This document shows positions 33,806 through 43,018 of a stretch of 64,000 bases of DNA, piece after piece. A program made the position numbers and the translations under genes. Position 1 is the first letter of the stretch. The number at the start of each line of letters is the position of its first letter. The notes under the pieces were generated by a model. That model ran no database searches, was not told the origin of the DNA, and saw nothing but the letters and a program-made list of their open reading frames with translations. Source of the DNA: a virus; IMG/VR virus record IMGVR_UViG_3300009173_000010, positions 1 to 64,000 of that record; one strand, written 5' to 3'.

Positions 33806-36309
33806 AACTAACAGAATTAAAAAATAAAAAAATGTATCTATATGAGAGCGAACTTGGATCTGATTTAGATAATTTTACATCTGAACAAAAAGAAGTAATG
33901 CGTCAAGTTGAAGAAACATTGATGCCTTATATTAATGAGTATAAACGGTTAATTTTATCAGAAGCGGCAGTTACACCAGACCAAGTAAATGCTATTTTTC
34001 AACAAGCAGTTGATGGCCATATAGAAGCAACCGGTAATCCAGGTTTATTAAAGAAAAGTACACAAGCAATTGGTAAAAGTTTACCAGTTAAAGCGGTAAA
34101 AGCGGCCAATAAGGCACTTAACGACTTAGGTAAAAAGATTCAAGATACTGAACCAGTACAAAATTTTGATGCTTTAGTTGCTAAAAAGATTGGAGAAATG
34201 AAAGTTAAACTAGAAGACAGTCCAATGGGGGCGGCTCTAGTTAAACAAGTACAAGCATATGGTAAGTGGGGTAAAGAGAACCCAGGTAAACAAGCAATTA
34301 TTGTTGCTGTAATTACATTAGCAGGCGGCATGATCGCTGGCCCAGCCGGCGGCGCTATTGCTGGTTTTGTAATGAGAGCAGGTAACGATTTGATTGCAGG
34401 CGAAAAGTTAAGTACAGCAGTTGGTAGAGCAGGAAAAACAGCGGCAATTGGTGCTCTTGTTGGTTTTGCGGCCAATTGGCTTGGCGACGGTGTTATTTCT
34501 AATATTGAAATGGCAGGTATCGAAGACATTGAAGGAATGGAAGCGGCCATGAAAGCGATCAATGTTGAGGATGCAATGGCCGGAGTAACTGATCAATATG
34601 GTGATCTTGTTGCTGAATTAGATGGTGCTATGTCAATTCAATCGACGGGTAGTATTAATGCTTTCCATTATAGTTATGATATTATTATGCCACCTGATGT
34701 ATATGAACAATTTGAAGCCGCAAAAGCGGCAGTCTCGGCCACCGGCGGTAATTGGTCGCCAGAATGGTATACAGAAGTAGCAAAATATCATGAAATGATG
34801 GCAGGTTTGCAAAACGACCCTATCCAAGGAACAATGCGAGCGGCAGTAGATGCAATTAAATCGGCACAAGAAACAGGAATGTCAATTGATCAATTAGAAC
34901 AAGTTATAGGTCAATATGATAATCTCGACGGTTTATTAACTAATTTAGAAGCGGCACAAGGCCCTGTTGCGGCCGCGGCACAAGCGGCGGTTCAACAAGC
35001 AGATCAATTAAAGGCAGCCGCAACAAAAGCAGGCGAACCAGAAGAACCTGAAAAACCAGTTCCAGCCGAAATGATTCCAGCAGGTGCTGGAGAAGAAACT
35101 GCTAAAGAAAGTTTTGAAGAAAATGACGATCATTTATATGAACTTAATTTTGCTGGAATAAAAACAGCAATGGGTGGTGTGCTGGCCAAGGCCGCCGCTG
35201 CCGTAGCCGATGTTGGCGCAATATCAGTAGATGGTTTAGTAAACGCATGGAAAAAAGCAGGTTCACCAGAAGATTCAGCAAGTATTAGAAATATAGTAGT
35301 TGATGCTGGAATTGGCGCTGATACAGTTGATAATGCATTTTCATCAGCAGGAATTGACGTAAGTGCAGAACCAGAAGCAGGTGCAGATGCCGAAGCAGAA
35401 GCAGGTGCAGAAGCAGGTGCAGAAGCAGGCGCGGATGCCGAAGCAGAAGCAGGTGCAGAAGCAGGTGCAGAAGCAGGCGCGGATGCCGAAGCAGGCGCAG
35501 ATGCCGATGCCGAAGCAGGCGCAGATGCCGATGCCGAAGCCGGCGCCGAAGCAGGCGCTGAAGAACCAGCAGGCCCAGCAGACGATCAAGTATTGCAAGA
35601 TTTAGCACAAATGATTATTGATAATGGTATGGTACAAGTACCACAAGGCAATGTAACCCATGCAGGCCTTATGGCCCTAATTGGTGAATCAGTTAGTAAT
35701 GAAGAGTTAAATGATTTAATGGAGAGAATAATGAAAATCGATGAAATGTGTGGTGTTTGTGATCCAACAGGTCCTGAGGTAATGCCAGAACCTAAAACAA
35801 ATTACAATCTAAACATCACCCAAGATGATGGTAATACTCATAAAACTATGAATGTTACTAGTGATGCTCCTGATGAATTAATGAAAGTATTAAGTTTGGC
35901 GGGCGTTTCAACCGGCCATTCAGAACCAGATGGTGATGAAATTGTTGGCGTTGACCTTGATGGCGATGAGCCAGCAGGCCCACAAAGTATGGGCGACTTA
36001 GTACAGAAGTTAAACAACATTGGAAGCAATAGCGATGAACATGACCACGACGGTATGACACATTCACATCCAAATGATGGCGAGCACGACCATGATGATG
36101 ATGGCGAAGAGTATGAAAGTGTTGAACAAGACCCACGTAGTAAGCCAAAATATTGGTCCAGATCTGATTTACCGATACATGGCGCAGGCGAGAAAAAGCA
36201 ACCAAAGCAACGCACAGTAAGTGCAAGACAAGGCGACAATCCTTATCTTAATGCAGAATCGTTAGAGGAAAAATTCTCAAAAGCATACACAGACTATAAA
36301 AGCGAGTAA
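33802..36309 (+). CDS. Large putative internal head protein with glycine-zipper segment and His/Asp-rich region
   Basis: An 835-residue acidic protein beginning MKLTELKNKKMYLYES, a possible targeting peptide with a gp21-like LYE site. Residues about 175-225 are hydrophobic and glycine-rich (ITLAGGMIAGPAGGAIAGFV), a glycine-zipper pattern compatible with membrane insertion. Residues about 520-590 are repeats of EAGAEAGADAEAEAG. Near residue 750 a DHDGMTHSHP..GEHDHDDD cluster could bind metal ions. No enzyme domain was recognised. A T4-like phage that ejects a large internal protein with a membrane-active segment would use something of this kind; this is inference. Confidence 0.6.
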   Translation: MKLTELKNKKMYLYESELGSDLDNFTSEQKEVMRQVEETLMPYINEYKRLILSEAAVTPDQVNAIFQQAVDGHIEATGNPGLLKKSTQAIGKSLPVKAVKAANKALNDLGKKIQDTEPVQNFDALVAKKIGEMKVKLEDSPMGAALVKQVQAYGKWGKENPGKQAIIVAVITLAGGMIAGPAGGAIAGFVMRAGNDLIAGEKLSTAVGRAGKTAAIGALVGFAANWLGDGVISNIEMAGIEDIEGMEAAMKAINVEDAMAGVTDQYGDLVAELDGAMSIQSTGSINAFHYSYDIIMPPDVYEQFEAAKAAVSATGGNWSPEWYTEVAKYHEMMAGLQNDPIQGTMRAAVDAIKSAQETGMSIDQLEQVIGQYDNLDGLLTNLEAAQGPVAAAAQAAVQQADQLKAAATKAGEPEEPEKPVPAEMIPAGAGEETAKESFEENDDHLYELNFAGIKTAMGGVLAKAAAAVADVGAISVDGLVNAWKKAGSPEDSASIRNIVVDAGIGADTVDNAFSSAGIDVSAEPEAGADAEAEAGAEAGAEAGADAEAEAGAEAGAEAGADAEAGADADAEAGADADAEAGAEAGAEEPAGPADDQVLQDLAQMIIDNGMVQVPQGNVTHAGLMALIGESVSNEELNDLMERIMKIDEMCGVCDPTGPEVMPEPKTNYNLNITQDDGNTHKTMNVTSDAPDELMKVLSLAGVSTGHSEPDGDEIVGVDLDGDEPAGPQSMGDLVQKLNNIGSNSDEHDHDGMTHSHPNDGEHDHDDDGEEYESVEQDPRSKPKYWSRSDLPIHGAGEKKQPKQRTVSARQGDNPYLNAESLEEKFSKAYTDYKSE
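35373..35560 (+). repeat. Glu/Ala/Gly/Asp codon repeat
   Basis: Tandem GAAGCAGGTGCAGAAGCAGG-like units encode an acidic low-complexity linker in the 835-residue protein. Confidence 0.85.
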
Positions 36310-36314
36310 CTACT

Positions 36315-36647
36315 GTGAAGTTTTTTGAGATTGTAAATGAGGATTGGGAATCTGATGCCGCAGAACGCGAAAAGCGTGAGCGCGGCCATGATGCCTTTGA
36401 TGCTTCACATGATCAAGCATTGTGGCGCCGCCGCCCAGCCGATCGTTCCCCAGAAGTAGGTGATCACCGAGTGTGGGGCGGCATGAGTGGCAGTCTTATT
36501 AAACAAGCAAAGCGGTTAGAACATATTGTAGACGAACTTGAAGGGTTTAATGTTGAAGAAGCAGATCCAATAGTATTAAAACGTTTTCGAGATGCTCTCA
36601 TGGATCTTAATGAAATTGAAATGGGCGACGACGATGAAAGCGAGTGA
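36315..36647 (+). CDS. Small acidic hypothetical protein, possible capsid-targeted (GTG start)
   Basis: A 110-residue protein starting at GTG 36315. The first residues MKFFEIVNED resemble a capsid-targeting peptide with a VNE site. The middle is rich in Arg, Asp and Trp (DQALWRRRPADRSPEVGDHR). The C-terminal 45 residues form a probable coiled coil. I do not recognise the family. Its end overlaps the start of the next gene by 14 nt. Confidence 0.6.
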   Translation: MKFFEIVNEDWESDAAEREKRERGHDAFDASHDQALWRRRPADRSPEVGDHRVWGGMSGSLIKQAKRLEHIVDELEGFNVEEADPIVLKRFRDALMDLNEIEMGDDDESE

Positions 36648-38121
36648 GTTTATATTTTTAATTGAAAAAGGCTTATCACATGGTGATCTTGCTAAAAGAT
36701 ATGGAGAGTATCTTGATCAATTAATTACGTTTATTAATAACGGCGAGGAAGTTGAATTAGAAGGCGCCTCATGGAAGAAATATGGTAATTTTGTAACATT
36801 TGAGAAAGAAGACGCAAAAAAACTTGCTCAAGTATATTATGGCCAAGATGAGATACCAACGGACAAAACCAACGTGGAAGTGACCGATGCAGGACCTGAT
36901 CGAATTGTTCCTGTCGGCAACTATAAAACTTTAAGATTAACCATTCAAGGTACTAAAGATACAGTGCCGGTGGGTCATGTACATAAATCGGATAAATTTA
37001 AATCCGGTAAAGGATTTAATGCAGGTGATGTCGGCGAAGCATTTTTAGGTGCCGCGGCAACTGCTAAATTTAGATCACCTAATGTTGATATTACCGAAGA
37101 GGATATTATAAACGTTCTTAAATCGATGACGATTACCGAAGCCGCAAAAACTTTACAGGGCGAAGTTTGGACCGAGGTTAATCTCGGCCCTAATAACATT
37201 CCGAATTCTGACGCCGATGAGTTATACTTTAAATTAGTTTTGAATAGATCGGGTTTTACAGCAATTCAAAAAGCAATCAAATCAGGCACCTGGCATCCTA
37301 AAATGGCTGGATTGAATAGATCAGCAGTCATGTGGGCAAATACTAATCAAACTGTTACAAACGCAGTTAAAACAATAATTGAAAATGGCAAAAAAAATAT
37401 GGTAAAAGTTACATCAGATGGTACAATGGATCAAAAAGGCACTAAAGCAGATTTATTTTTAACTGTTGATGATATAACAATTAGTTTATTAAGTGCTAAA
37501 ACAGGTGATGTAAAACAGTTTGGCCAAGTTAGTGGAGATACATTTGAGGTTTTTCAAGAATATTTTAACAAGATTCTTGGAGTAGATATACCCGATACTT
37601 GGATTGACCAGTTAGAGGGAGTCGGCCGAAAAGAGAGTTTCGAGATTTTACAGAAAATATATGAAAAAGTATTTACTGAGTTAAAAGCCGAACTTGCAGG
37701 TAATACAAAGAAAGAAGTTACATTTTTAGACAGACTTTATTCAGGTATTAAGCATTTCGCCACAAACAACGACCCAAACGTTAGCATGGTTATTTTAAAA
37801 ACTACACCAAACGCACCCGGATATAAAGAATTATTCTTTGGTCCAGAGTTACATGAAGCAATGAAACAGTTTGATTTAAAGATAGATTATCAAGCAACCC
37901 CTCCAGTAATTAAAATCTTTGGCGTTCCGGTAGGATCGGATGCAAAAGAAGTATTCGCAGGCAAAGAAATGTTGGTTCAAATTAGATCGAATCTTAAACC
38001 TTCAGAAAGTTATTTAAGAAATACCATCGAAATGGGCGATCTATTAAAACATATTGCGGATGTTAAATATAAGATTGAGCGGGACGATCCCATCACTCAA
38101 ATAAACCCAACTAAACCTTAA
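36634..38121 (+). CDS. Hypothetical 495-residue protein, possible capsid-targeted, nuclease-like segment
   Basis: I start this gene at ATG 36634, giving MKASEFIFLIEKG. This looks like the targeting peptides of its neighbours and overlaps the previous gene by 14 nt. Residues about 275-300 read GTKADLFLTVDDITISLLSAK followed by FGQVSG. A D followed by an [I/L]S.[K] strand before a QFG turn resembles the core of some PD-(D/E)XK nucleases, but this is weak. The C-terminal third is helical and soluble. No firm function. It ends shortly before an exact late promoter. Confidence 0.65.
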   Translation: MKASEFIFLIEKGLSHGDLAKRYGEYLDQLITFINNGEEVELEGASWKKYGNFVTFEKEDAKKLAQVYYGQDEIPTDKTNVEVTDAGPDRIVPVGNYKTLRLTIQGTKDTVPVGHVHKSDKFKSGKGFNAGDVGEAFLGAAATAKFRSPNVDITEEDIINVLKSMTITEAAKTLQGEVWTEVNLGPNNIPNSDADELYFKLVLNRSGFTAIQKAIKSGTWHPKMAGLNRSAVMWANTNQTVTNAVKTIIENGKKNMVKVTSDGTMDQKGTKADLFLTVDDITISLLSAKTGDVKQFGQVSGDTFEVFQEYFNKILGVDIPDTWIDQLEGVGRKESFEILQKIYEKVFTELKAELAGNTKKEVTFLDRLYSGIKHFATNNDPNVSMVILKTTPNAPGYKELFFGPELHEAMKQFDLKIDYQATPPVIKIFGVPVGSDAKEVFAGKEMLVQIRSNLKPSESYLRNTIEMGDLLKHIADVKYKIERDDPITQINPTKP

Positions 38122-38132
38122 ATCTCCAATCA

Positions 38133-38140
38133 TATAAATA
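38133..38140 (+). promoter_or_regulatory. Late promoter box (TATAAATA)
   Basis: Exact consensus, 32 nt before ATG 38173, with SD AAGGAGG between. It probably drives the small gene and gp17. Confidence 0.8.
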
Positions 38141-38172
38141 AATTACAGTTGTATTTGTCAAGGAGGGTTCTT

Positions 38173-38433
38173 ATGCTTTTAAAGGAGTATCGTCTAACTA
38201 CAATGTCAGTGTATTATTGGATGCCTGACTATAATCATATACTGCAACAATTTATATGGCAGTACATGGATGTTCCACCTGCTTTTGCTCGATCATATCG
38301 TTTTTTAGATTTTTGGAAAGAAAATATAGAAGCAGTAATTGAAGAAGTAACAATCGCACATGGCGATCACAATCCATGGGATCTACAGGTTACTAATGAT
38401 TACCGTGTTGTGGATTTTGAGAAGAAATTTTAA
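38173..38433 (+). CDS. Small hypothetical protein upstream of the large terminase
   Basis: An 86-residue protein. ATG 38173 is chosen because AAGGAGG lies just upstream. It is aromatic-rich (MSVYYWMPDYNHILQQFIWQYMDV) and ends with DHNPWDLQVTNDYRVVDFEKKF. I do not recognise it. It is 8 nt before gp17 and co-transcribed with it, so a packaging-related role is possible. Confidence 0.65.
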   Translation: MLLKEYRLTTMSVYYWMPDYNHILQQFIWQYMDVPPAFARSYRFLDFWKENIEAVIEEVTIAHGDHNPWDLQVTNDYRVVDFEKKF

Positions 38434-38441
38434 AGGATAAC

Positions 38442-40037
38442 ATGCCACAAGGTACAGACAGTAAATTAATTAAATCTGCTCATAAGTCGATAAAGTATAC
38501 TAAAGAAGAAATAACACATTTAAAAGAATGTATGGACAAGACAACGGGTCCTTTATACTTTATGAGTAATTTTATGTATATACAGCATCCGGTTCGCGGA
38601 AGGCTATTATTTGACCCATATGATTATCAGGTAGAATTGGTAGACAATTATCATGAGAATAGATTTAGTATTAATATGTGTGGACGACAGATGGGTAAAA
38701 CTACTGTTGCCGCAGGCTATTTGTTGTGGTATGCAATGTTCATTCCAGACAGTACAATATTAATTGCCGCACACAAATATCAAGGTTCTGCTGAAATTAT
38801 GCAACGTGTGCGTTATGCTTATGAGAGCGTACCGGATTTTATTCGGCCTGGTGTGACTAACTACAATAGAAATAGTATAGATTTTGATAATGGGTCGAGA
38901 ATACAATCATCAACAACTACAGATAATACTGGACGCGGTATGTCCTTGTCACTTATTTACTGTGACGAGTTTGCATTTGTGCAACCAAGAGTAGCACAAG
39001 AGTTCTGGACTTCCTTATCTCCAACATTAGCAACAGGTGGTAAATGTATTATTACATCTACACCTAATAGTGATGATGATCAATTTGCATCAATTTGGCG
39101 AGAAGCAAATAATACAATTGATGAACACGGCGACCATCAAAAATTAGGACGCAATGGATTCTCAGGTTTTAAAGTTACTTGGCAAGAGCACCCAGACCGT
39201 GATGACGAATGGGCAAAGGGGGAAAGATCCCGCGTTGGTGAAGAACGTTTTAGACGAGAGCATTTGTGTGAGTTTATTATTTACGATGAAACATTAATTG
39301 ATCCATTAAAGTTAGTTGGTTTAAAAGGAAGAGAACCAGTATTGAGAACTGGAGAAGTGCGTTGGTTTAAGAAACCGACGAAAGGCGGTATTTATCTTGT
39401 TGGCTTAGATCCAAGTTTGGGCACAGGCGGAAATTCAGCGGCCATTGAAGTTTATGATGGTACAACAATGGAGCAGATTGCGGAATGGCAACATAATAAG
39501 TCTCCAGTAAAACGCCAATTAAAAATTATGCAAGACATTTTAATGTATATTGCAAAAGAAACAGATTATAAAGAAGGTACACATTTAGAAACAGAAATTT
39601 ATTGGAGTGTAGAAAACAACACACTCGGTGAAGCCGCATTAACTGTTATTGAATATACTGGGGAAGAAAATTTTCCTGGACAAATGATAAGTCAACCAAA
39701 AGCAGGAAGCGCCACCCGACGATTTAGAAAAGGCTTTACTACTACAGCAAAGACAAAAATAGCAATGTGTTCGATGCTTAAAAATTTAGTAGAGTCTAAT
39801 AAAATAAAAATATATAGTAATAATTTAGTAAGAGAATTAAAGAATTTTGTAGCACACGGATTAAAATTTCAGGCAAAATTGGGGGAATCTGATGATTTAG
39901 TAGCGGCAACGTTATTGGTACTTCGAATTAGTCATCATTTAGCAAAATATGACGACAGAATTCACGAAAGAATGGCTCAAAACGCCGCTGATGACGATAC
40001 TGGCTTCGAACTGCCCCTCCCATTAGGTCTAATTTAA
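38442..40037 (+). CDS. gp17: Terminase large subunit gp17
   Basis: A 531-residue packaging motor. The ATPase Walker A is GRQMGKTT (81-88) and the Walker B is SLIYCDEFAF (D175-E176). The C-terminal RNase H-like nuclease has LVGLDPSLGTGG and SDDLVAATLLVL, holding the acidic metal ligands. It pumps DNA through the portal and cuts the concatemer. AAGGATAAC precedes the ATG. Confidence 0.96.
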   Translation: MPQGTDSKLIKSAHKSIKYTKEEITHLKECMDKTTGPLYFMSNFMYIQHPVRGRLLFDPYDYQVELVDNYHENRFSINMCGRQMGKTTVAAGYLLWYAMFIPDSTILIAAHKYQGSAEIMQRVRYAYESVPDFIRPGVTNYNRNSIDFDNGSRIQSSTTTDNTGRGMSLSLIYCDEFAFVQPRVAQEFWTSLSPTLATGGKCIITSTPNSDDDQFASIWREANNTIDEHGDHQKLGRNGFSGFKVTWQEHPDRDDEWAKGERSRVGEERFRREHLCEFIIYDETLIDPLKLVGLKGREPVLRTGEVRWFKKPTKGGIYLVGLDPSLGTGGNSAAIEVYDGTTMEQIAEWQHNKSPVKRQLKIMQDILMYIAKETDYKEGTHLETEIYWSVENNTLGEAALTVIEYTGEENFPGQMISQPKAGSATRRFRKGFTTTAKTKIAMCSMLKNLVESNKIKIYSNNLVRELKNFVAHGLKFQAKLGESDDLVAATLLVLRISHHLAKYDDRIHERMAQNAADDDTGFELPLPLGLI

Positions 40038-40043
40038 TAAATA
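40036..40043 (+). promoter_or_regulatory. Late promoter box (AATAAATA), leaderless spacing
   Basis: Exactly 5 nt before ATG 40049, overlapping the gp17 stop. No SD is present. Confidence 0.6.
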
Positions 40044-40048
40044 CATAT

Positions 40049-42436
40049 ATGAGTTCGAGTATAGAAAATATAGCCACCGAAGTTCGCAAGGTGATCAAAG
40101 GTACAGGCTTTCGTTTAGAAATGTTTTCTGAAAACGGAGATAAAACTCTTGACGATCGTGAAGCCAGAAGGTTCTTTTTAAAGCCTTCTAATGTTATGAT
40201 TACACTTGACGAAACTTTAAAAACTATAAAATTGCACAAACCAGATTCGGTAGAATTAGATGAAATTGAGAATTTACGTAAAACGTTGCAAAGTATTGCA
40301 ACTAAAAACAGATGGAATTTTGATCTACGAACGTTTGGACATACCTTAAAACCAAAGGATTATGTGCATCAAGCAGTTAAATCAATGAATGATGAGGAAT
40401 TAGCAATGAAAAATATGGCAGAGGGAATGTCTCCGATGTCAGGAAGTAGTAAATCTAGTTATCAGTTACATGATAACAAAGTAAAATTAATCGTGAGACA
40501 TACAAAATCAATTGACGAAGAAGTACGCGGTTCACGAAGCCGTCACATTAAGGCACTGTTTATCGAAAATGGCGCCGGAGAAAGATTTCAATATCCGCAT
40601 ATACATTTAGCAGGTGCGAGAGCAATGGCAAGACATGTAAGTATGGGAGGCATTACACATGATGATGTAGGAAGCCACATTACAGGATTGTCAGAGGAAT
40701 ATGCTCAAGTACAAAAGTTTTTGCGTTATGCACGATCACCTAAGTTTGTTAGTGAGGAAACAGGTGATGCTGTTGAAGCAGTCAAAGAACGTTATGCAAA
40801 TATTAAAGAACAATTAGTTGCACTCACTAGTGTTAAGAATTATGGTCAAGCAGTAGAATCAATTGATAATACAGTACGAGAAACTACTGATGAGAAAGTT
40901 ACAGAACTTAAAGATATGTTTACTACAAGAGAATTCCCTGAGTCTCTTGAAGAGTCACTACCGCTAATTTCCAAAATTATAGAATATCGTGTTAAACCAC
41001 AGCCATCAGTTGGCGATCAGTTAAAGGACATTGATTTACTTAAGAGCAAAGCCGAAGAAGCAGAGTTTCATACACCATCAGCAGGCCAAGATGAATATTC
41101 GAGTGCGAATATTATGAAGTTTGCAAGTGTAAGAGATGAGATCTCTTACAAAGTTAGAGAGTTATCAGCAATTATTAAGGATGACTTGTTATCAGCATTT
41201 TTGGCACGTACAGGTGAGAAAATGCAAGACGAGGGAGCAAGCATTTCGAGTGAAGAAGTTGATATAGTTAAAACTGTTATGCAACGAGCCGGAGATAAAG
41301 GGTTGTTTGCTAAAAAAGCCTCTGCTGATGCTGACGCAGGCCCAAGTATCGATGATGAGAATCCCGAAGAAATGCCGGATGATATGTATGCACCAGAAGG
41401 TAAGCAATTTGAAAGTTGGTTAGAAGATGTTGCTAGTGATAAAGCATTGTTTGAAACAGTTAAAATTTCAGAAGATGAGTTTGTAGACTTTAGTCGCGCA
41501 GTTGCTGATGCAAAACAACGTATGGCAAACTTGCCACGTATGAGTGACGGTTCACCATTAATCCGTAAGATTAAAGGTATGTGTGAAGAAGTTGCAAAGG
41601 AATATGATCTTAAAACAGAAGATGTTTATTCTGCATTAAGTGGTGAGGAAGTTATTAACGAAGGCGAGCCACGCCAATATAAAGGCGACGGCACTGATGC
41701 AATGGTAGTTAAGGACGGCGAAGTAAAAGTGATTGACGCCGAAGAATTAGACAGTGCATTAGTTGACGGTTGGGAATTAGCAGAATCAGTAATTCGTGAA
41801 GATAAGTTTTCAGAAACAGAAATTACTGTTAATAAAGATATTCCATTAGCAGGTGATAGTATTTGGATGAATTCTGAACATGGTATTGATGAACCAGTTG
41901 ATTCGGTTCATGTTTCGACTATTAGTGTTAGAACTGGCGATGAAGACGACGAGGATGATAATACCATAAGTGTTTATGTTGACCATGATGGTCCATATCA
42001 AATTTATACTGATTCGGGTTTTGAAAAAGCAATTAGTGACATTACTGGATATGATCTTGGCTTTAGTGAGCAAGGTATGCAGGAAGACGAACTTGCACAT
42101 CTAGAAGGTTATCTTGACAACACAGGGCAAGAAGAAGAGCTAGATGATTTAGGCCAAAATCTTGAATATGATGCAGACCCAGCCCTTGAAACGCGAAACC
42201 GTGTTAGACATTTAGCAGGTATAGATCCAGTTATTGAAGACGCCGAAACTGATGATGACGAAGAACAAATAGACGAAGCACAAAGCGAAGCACAAAAAGC
42301 CGCTTTCCAGAAAATGCTTGATGCTAAAAATGGCAAGAAGGAAGAAACTGACGATGATAATGACGACGATAATGACGACGAAGACGACGAAGTCTCAGAA
42401 ACATTAGATCGTGTTAAGCATTTAGCAGGCGTTTAA
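40049..42436 (+). CDS. Large putative head-associated protein with C-terminal HLAGV tail
   Basis: A 795-residue acidic protein directly after gp17. Residues about 30-240 are a basic-acidic globular region (LDDREARRFFLKPSNVMI, RHIKALFIENGAGERFQYPHIHLAG). The middle is helical. The last 150 residues are extremely acidic (EETDDDNDDDNDDEDDEVSE). Two copies of a short motif occur: RNRVRHLAGI about 80 residues before the end, and ETLDRVKHLAGV as the C-terminus. The gp22 scaffold ends with a related tail. I infer that the tail is a head-core docking signal. No enzymatic domain recognised. Confidence 0.65.
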   Translation: MSSSIENIATEVRKVIKGTGFRLEMFSENGDKTLDDREARRFFLKPSNVMITLDETLKTIKLHKPDSVELDEIENLRKTLQSIATKNRWNFDLRTFGHTLKPKDYVHQAVKSMNDEELAMKNMAEGMSPMSGSSKSSYQLHDNKVKLIVRHTKSIDEEVRGSRSRHIKALFIENGAGERFQYPHIHLAGARAMARHVSMGGITHDDVGSHITGLSEEYAQVQKFLRYARSPKFVSEETGDAVEAVKERYANIKEQLVALTSVKNYGQAVESIDNTVRETTDEKVTELKDMFTTREFPESLEESLPLISKIIEYRVKPQPSVGDQLKDIDLLKSKAEEAEFHTPSAGQDEYSSANIMKFASVRDEISYKVRELSAIIKDDLLSAFLARTGEKMQDEGASISSEEVDIVKTVMQRAGDKGLFAKKASADADAGPSIDDENPEEMPDDMYAPEGKQFESWLEDVASDKALFETVKISEDEFVDFSRAVADAKQRMANLPRMSDGSPLIRKIKGMCEEVAKEYDLKTEDVYSALSGEEVINEGEPRQYKGDGTDAMVVKDGEVKVIDAEELDSALVDGWELAESVIREDKFSETEITVNKDIPLAGDSIWMNSEHGIDEPVDSVHVSTISVRTGDEDDEDDNTISVYVDHDGPYQIYTDSGFEKAISDITGYDLGFSEQGMQEDELAHLEGYLDNTGQEEELDDLGQNLEYDADPALETRNRVRHLAGIDPVIEDAETDDDEEQIDEAQSEAQKAAFQKMLDAKNGKKEETDDDNDDDNDDEDDEVSETLDRVKHLAGV

Positions 42437-42447
42437 GGGATTGATCT

Positions 42448-42580
42448 ATGTTAGTCGAAGAAATACTTGAAGTATGTTGATGCCTTAAATAAACATTGGA
42501 AAGAACACCCAGAAGACTTTGGACCCAAAACAAAAAAGAGTGAAGCAATAAATCATCTTAAACATTTAGCAGGGATATAA
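42448..42580 (+). pseudogene. Frameshifted small gene with HLAGI tail
   Basis: ATG 42448 reads MLVEEILEVC and stops at TGA. One frame over, from the same spot, the sequence reads KYVDALNKHWKEHPEDF and continues to EAINHLKHLAGI, then TAA at 42578. Joined by a +1 shift near CTTGAAG (42465-42471), this would be a protein of about 43 residues with a short targeting-like start and the HLAGI tail shared by gp22 and the preceding gene. Either a sequencing indel, a decayed gene or a recoding site explains it. Confidence 0.5.
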
Positions 42581-42583
42581 ATA
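42576..42583 (+). promoter_or_regulatory. Late promoter box (TATAAATA), leaderless spacing
   Basis: Exact consensus, exactly 5 nt before ATG 42589, overlapping the stop of the preceding small gene. Confidence 0.7.
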
Positions 42584-42588
42584 TTATT

Positions 42589-42942
42589 ATGAAACTCAAT
42601 GATTTATTAAACGAGACTATACAAGAGGAAGAGGAAACGCAATACATTGTATTAGACGTTGCCCGTCCTGGTCGTTCTTGGGTTGCAGATAGTAAAAAAG
42701 ATGTTGTTGATGCAATTTTAACTAATGCTATTAAGCAATGGCAAGTACTTGAAGCCGACGACAATGAAATTATTGCTGATTATCATCATGATACAATTTA
42801 CTCCGGTACTATTACACCAAAAGATAAATCACTAGAAAGAGTAAAAGAATTAATGTTTACAGTTAAGGATGATCTACCAGATCATTCAGCATTTCCAAAA
42901 GTTAAAGCAGATATGGAAATAGTTGATTCTGATGAGATTTGA
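42589..42942 (+). CDS. Putative capsid-targeted small protein (MKLNDLLNET start)
   Basis: A 117-residue acidic protein. MKLNDLLNETIQEEEET looks like a capsid-targeting peptide with a gp21-like LNE site. The remainder is a compact alpha/beta domain (TQYIVLDVARPGRSWVADSK, YHHDTIYSGTITP). The late box 5 nt upstream and the absence of an SD predict a leaderless late mRNA. I do not recognise the domain. Confidence 0.65.
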   Translation: MKLNDLLNETIQEEEETQYIVLDVARPGRSWVADSKKDVVDAILTNAIKQWQVLEADDNEIIADYHHDTIYSGTITPKDKSLERVKELMFTVKDDLPDHSAFPKVKADMEIVDSDEI

Positions 42943-42989
42943 TCAGCCGGATATATTATTGTTAATTTGTTTATGTCACAAAAAAATGG

Positions 42990-43018
42990 TTGACATTTGT
43001 TGAATTAGATACTATACT
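42990..43018 (+). promoter_or_regulatory. Early promoter of gp32
   Basis: TTGACA, 17 nt, TATACT, about 65 nt before the gp32 ATG, with SD AGGAGA between. Confidence 0.85.
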
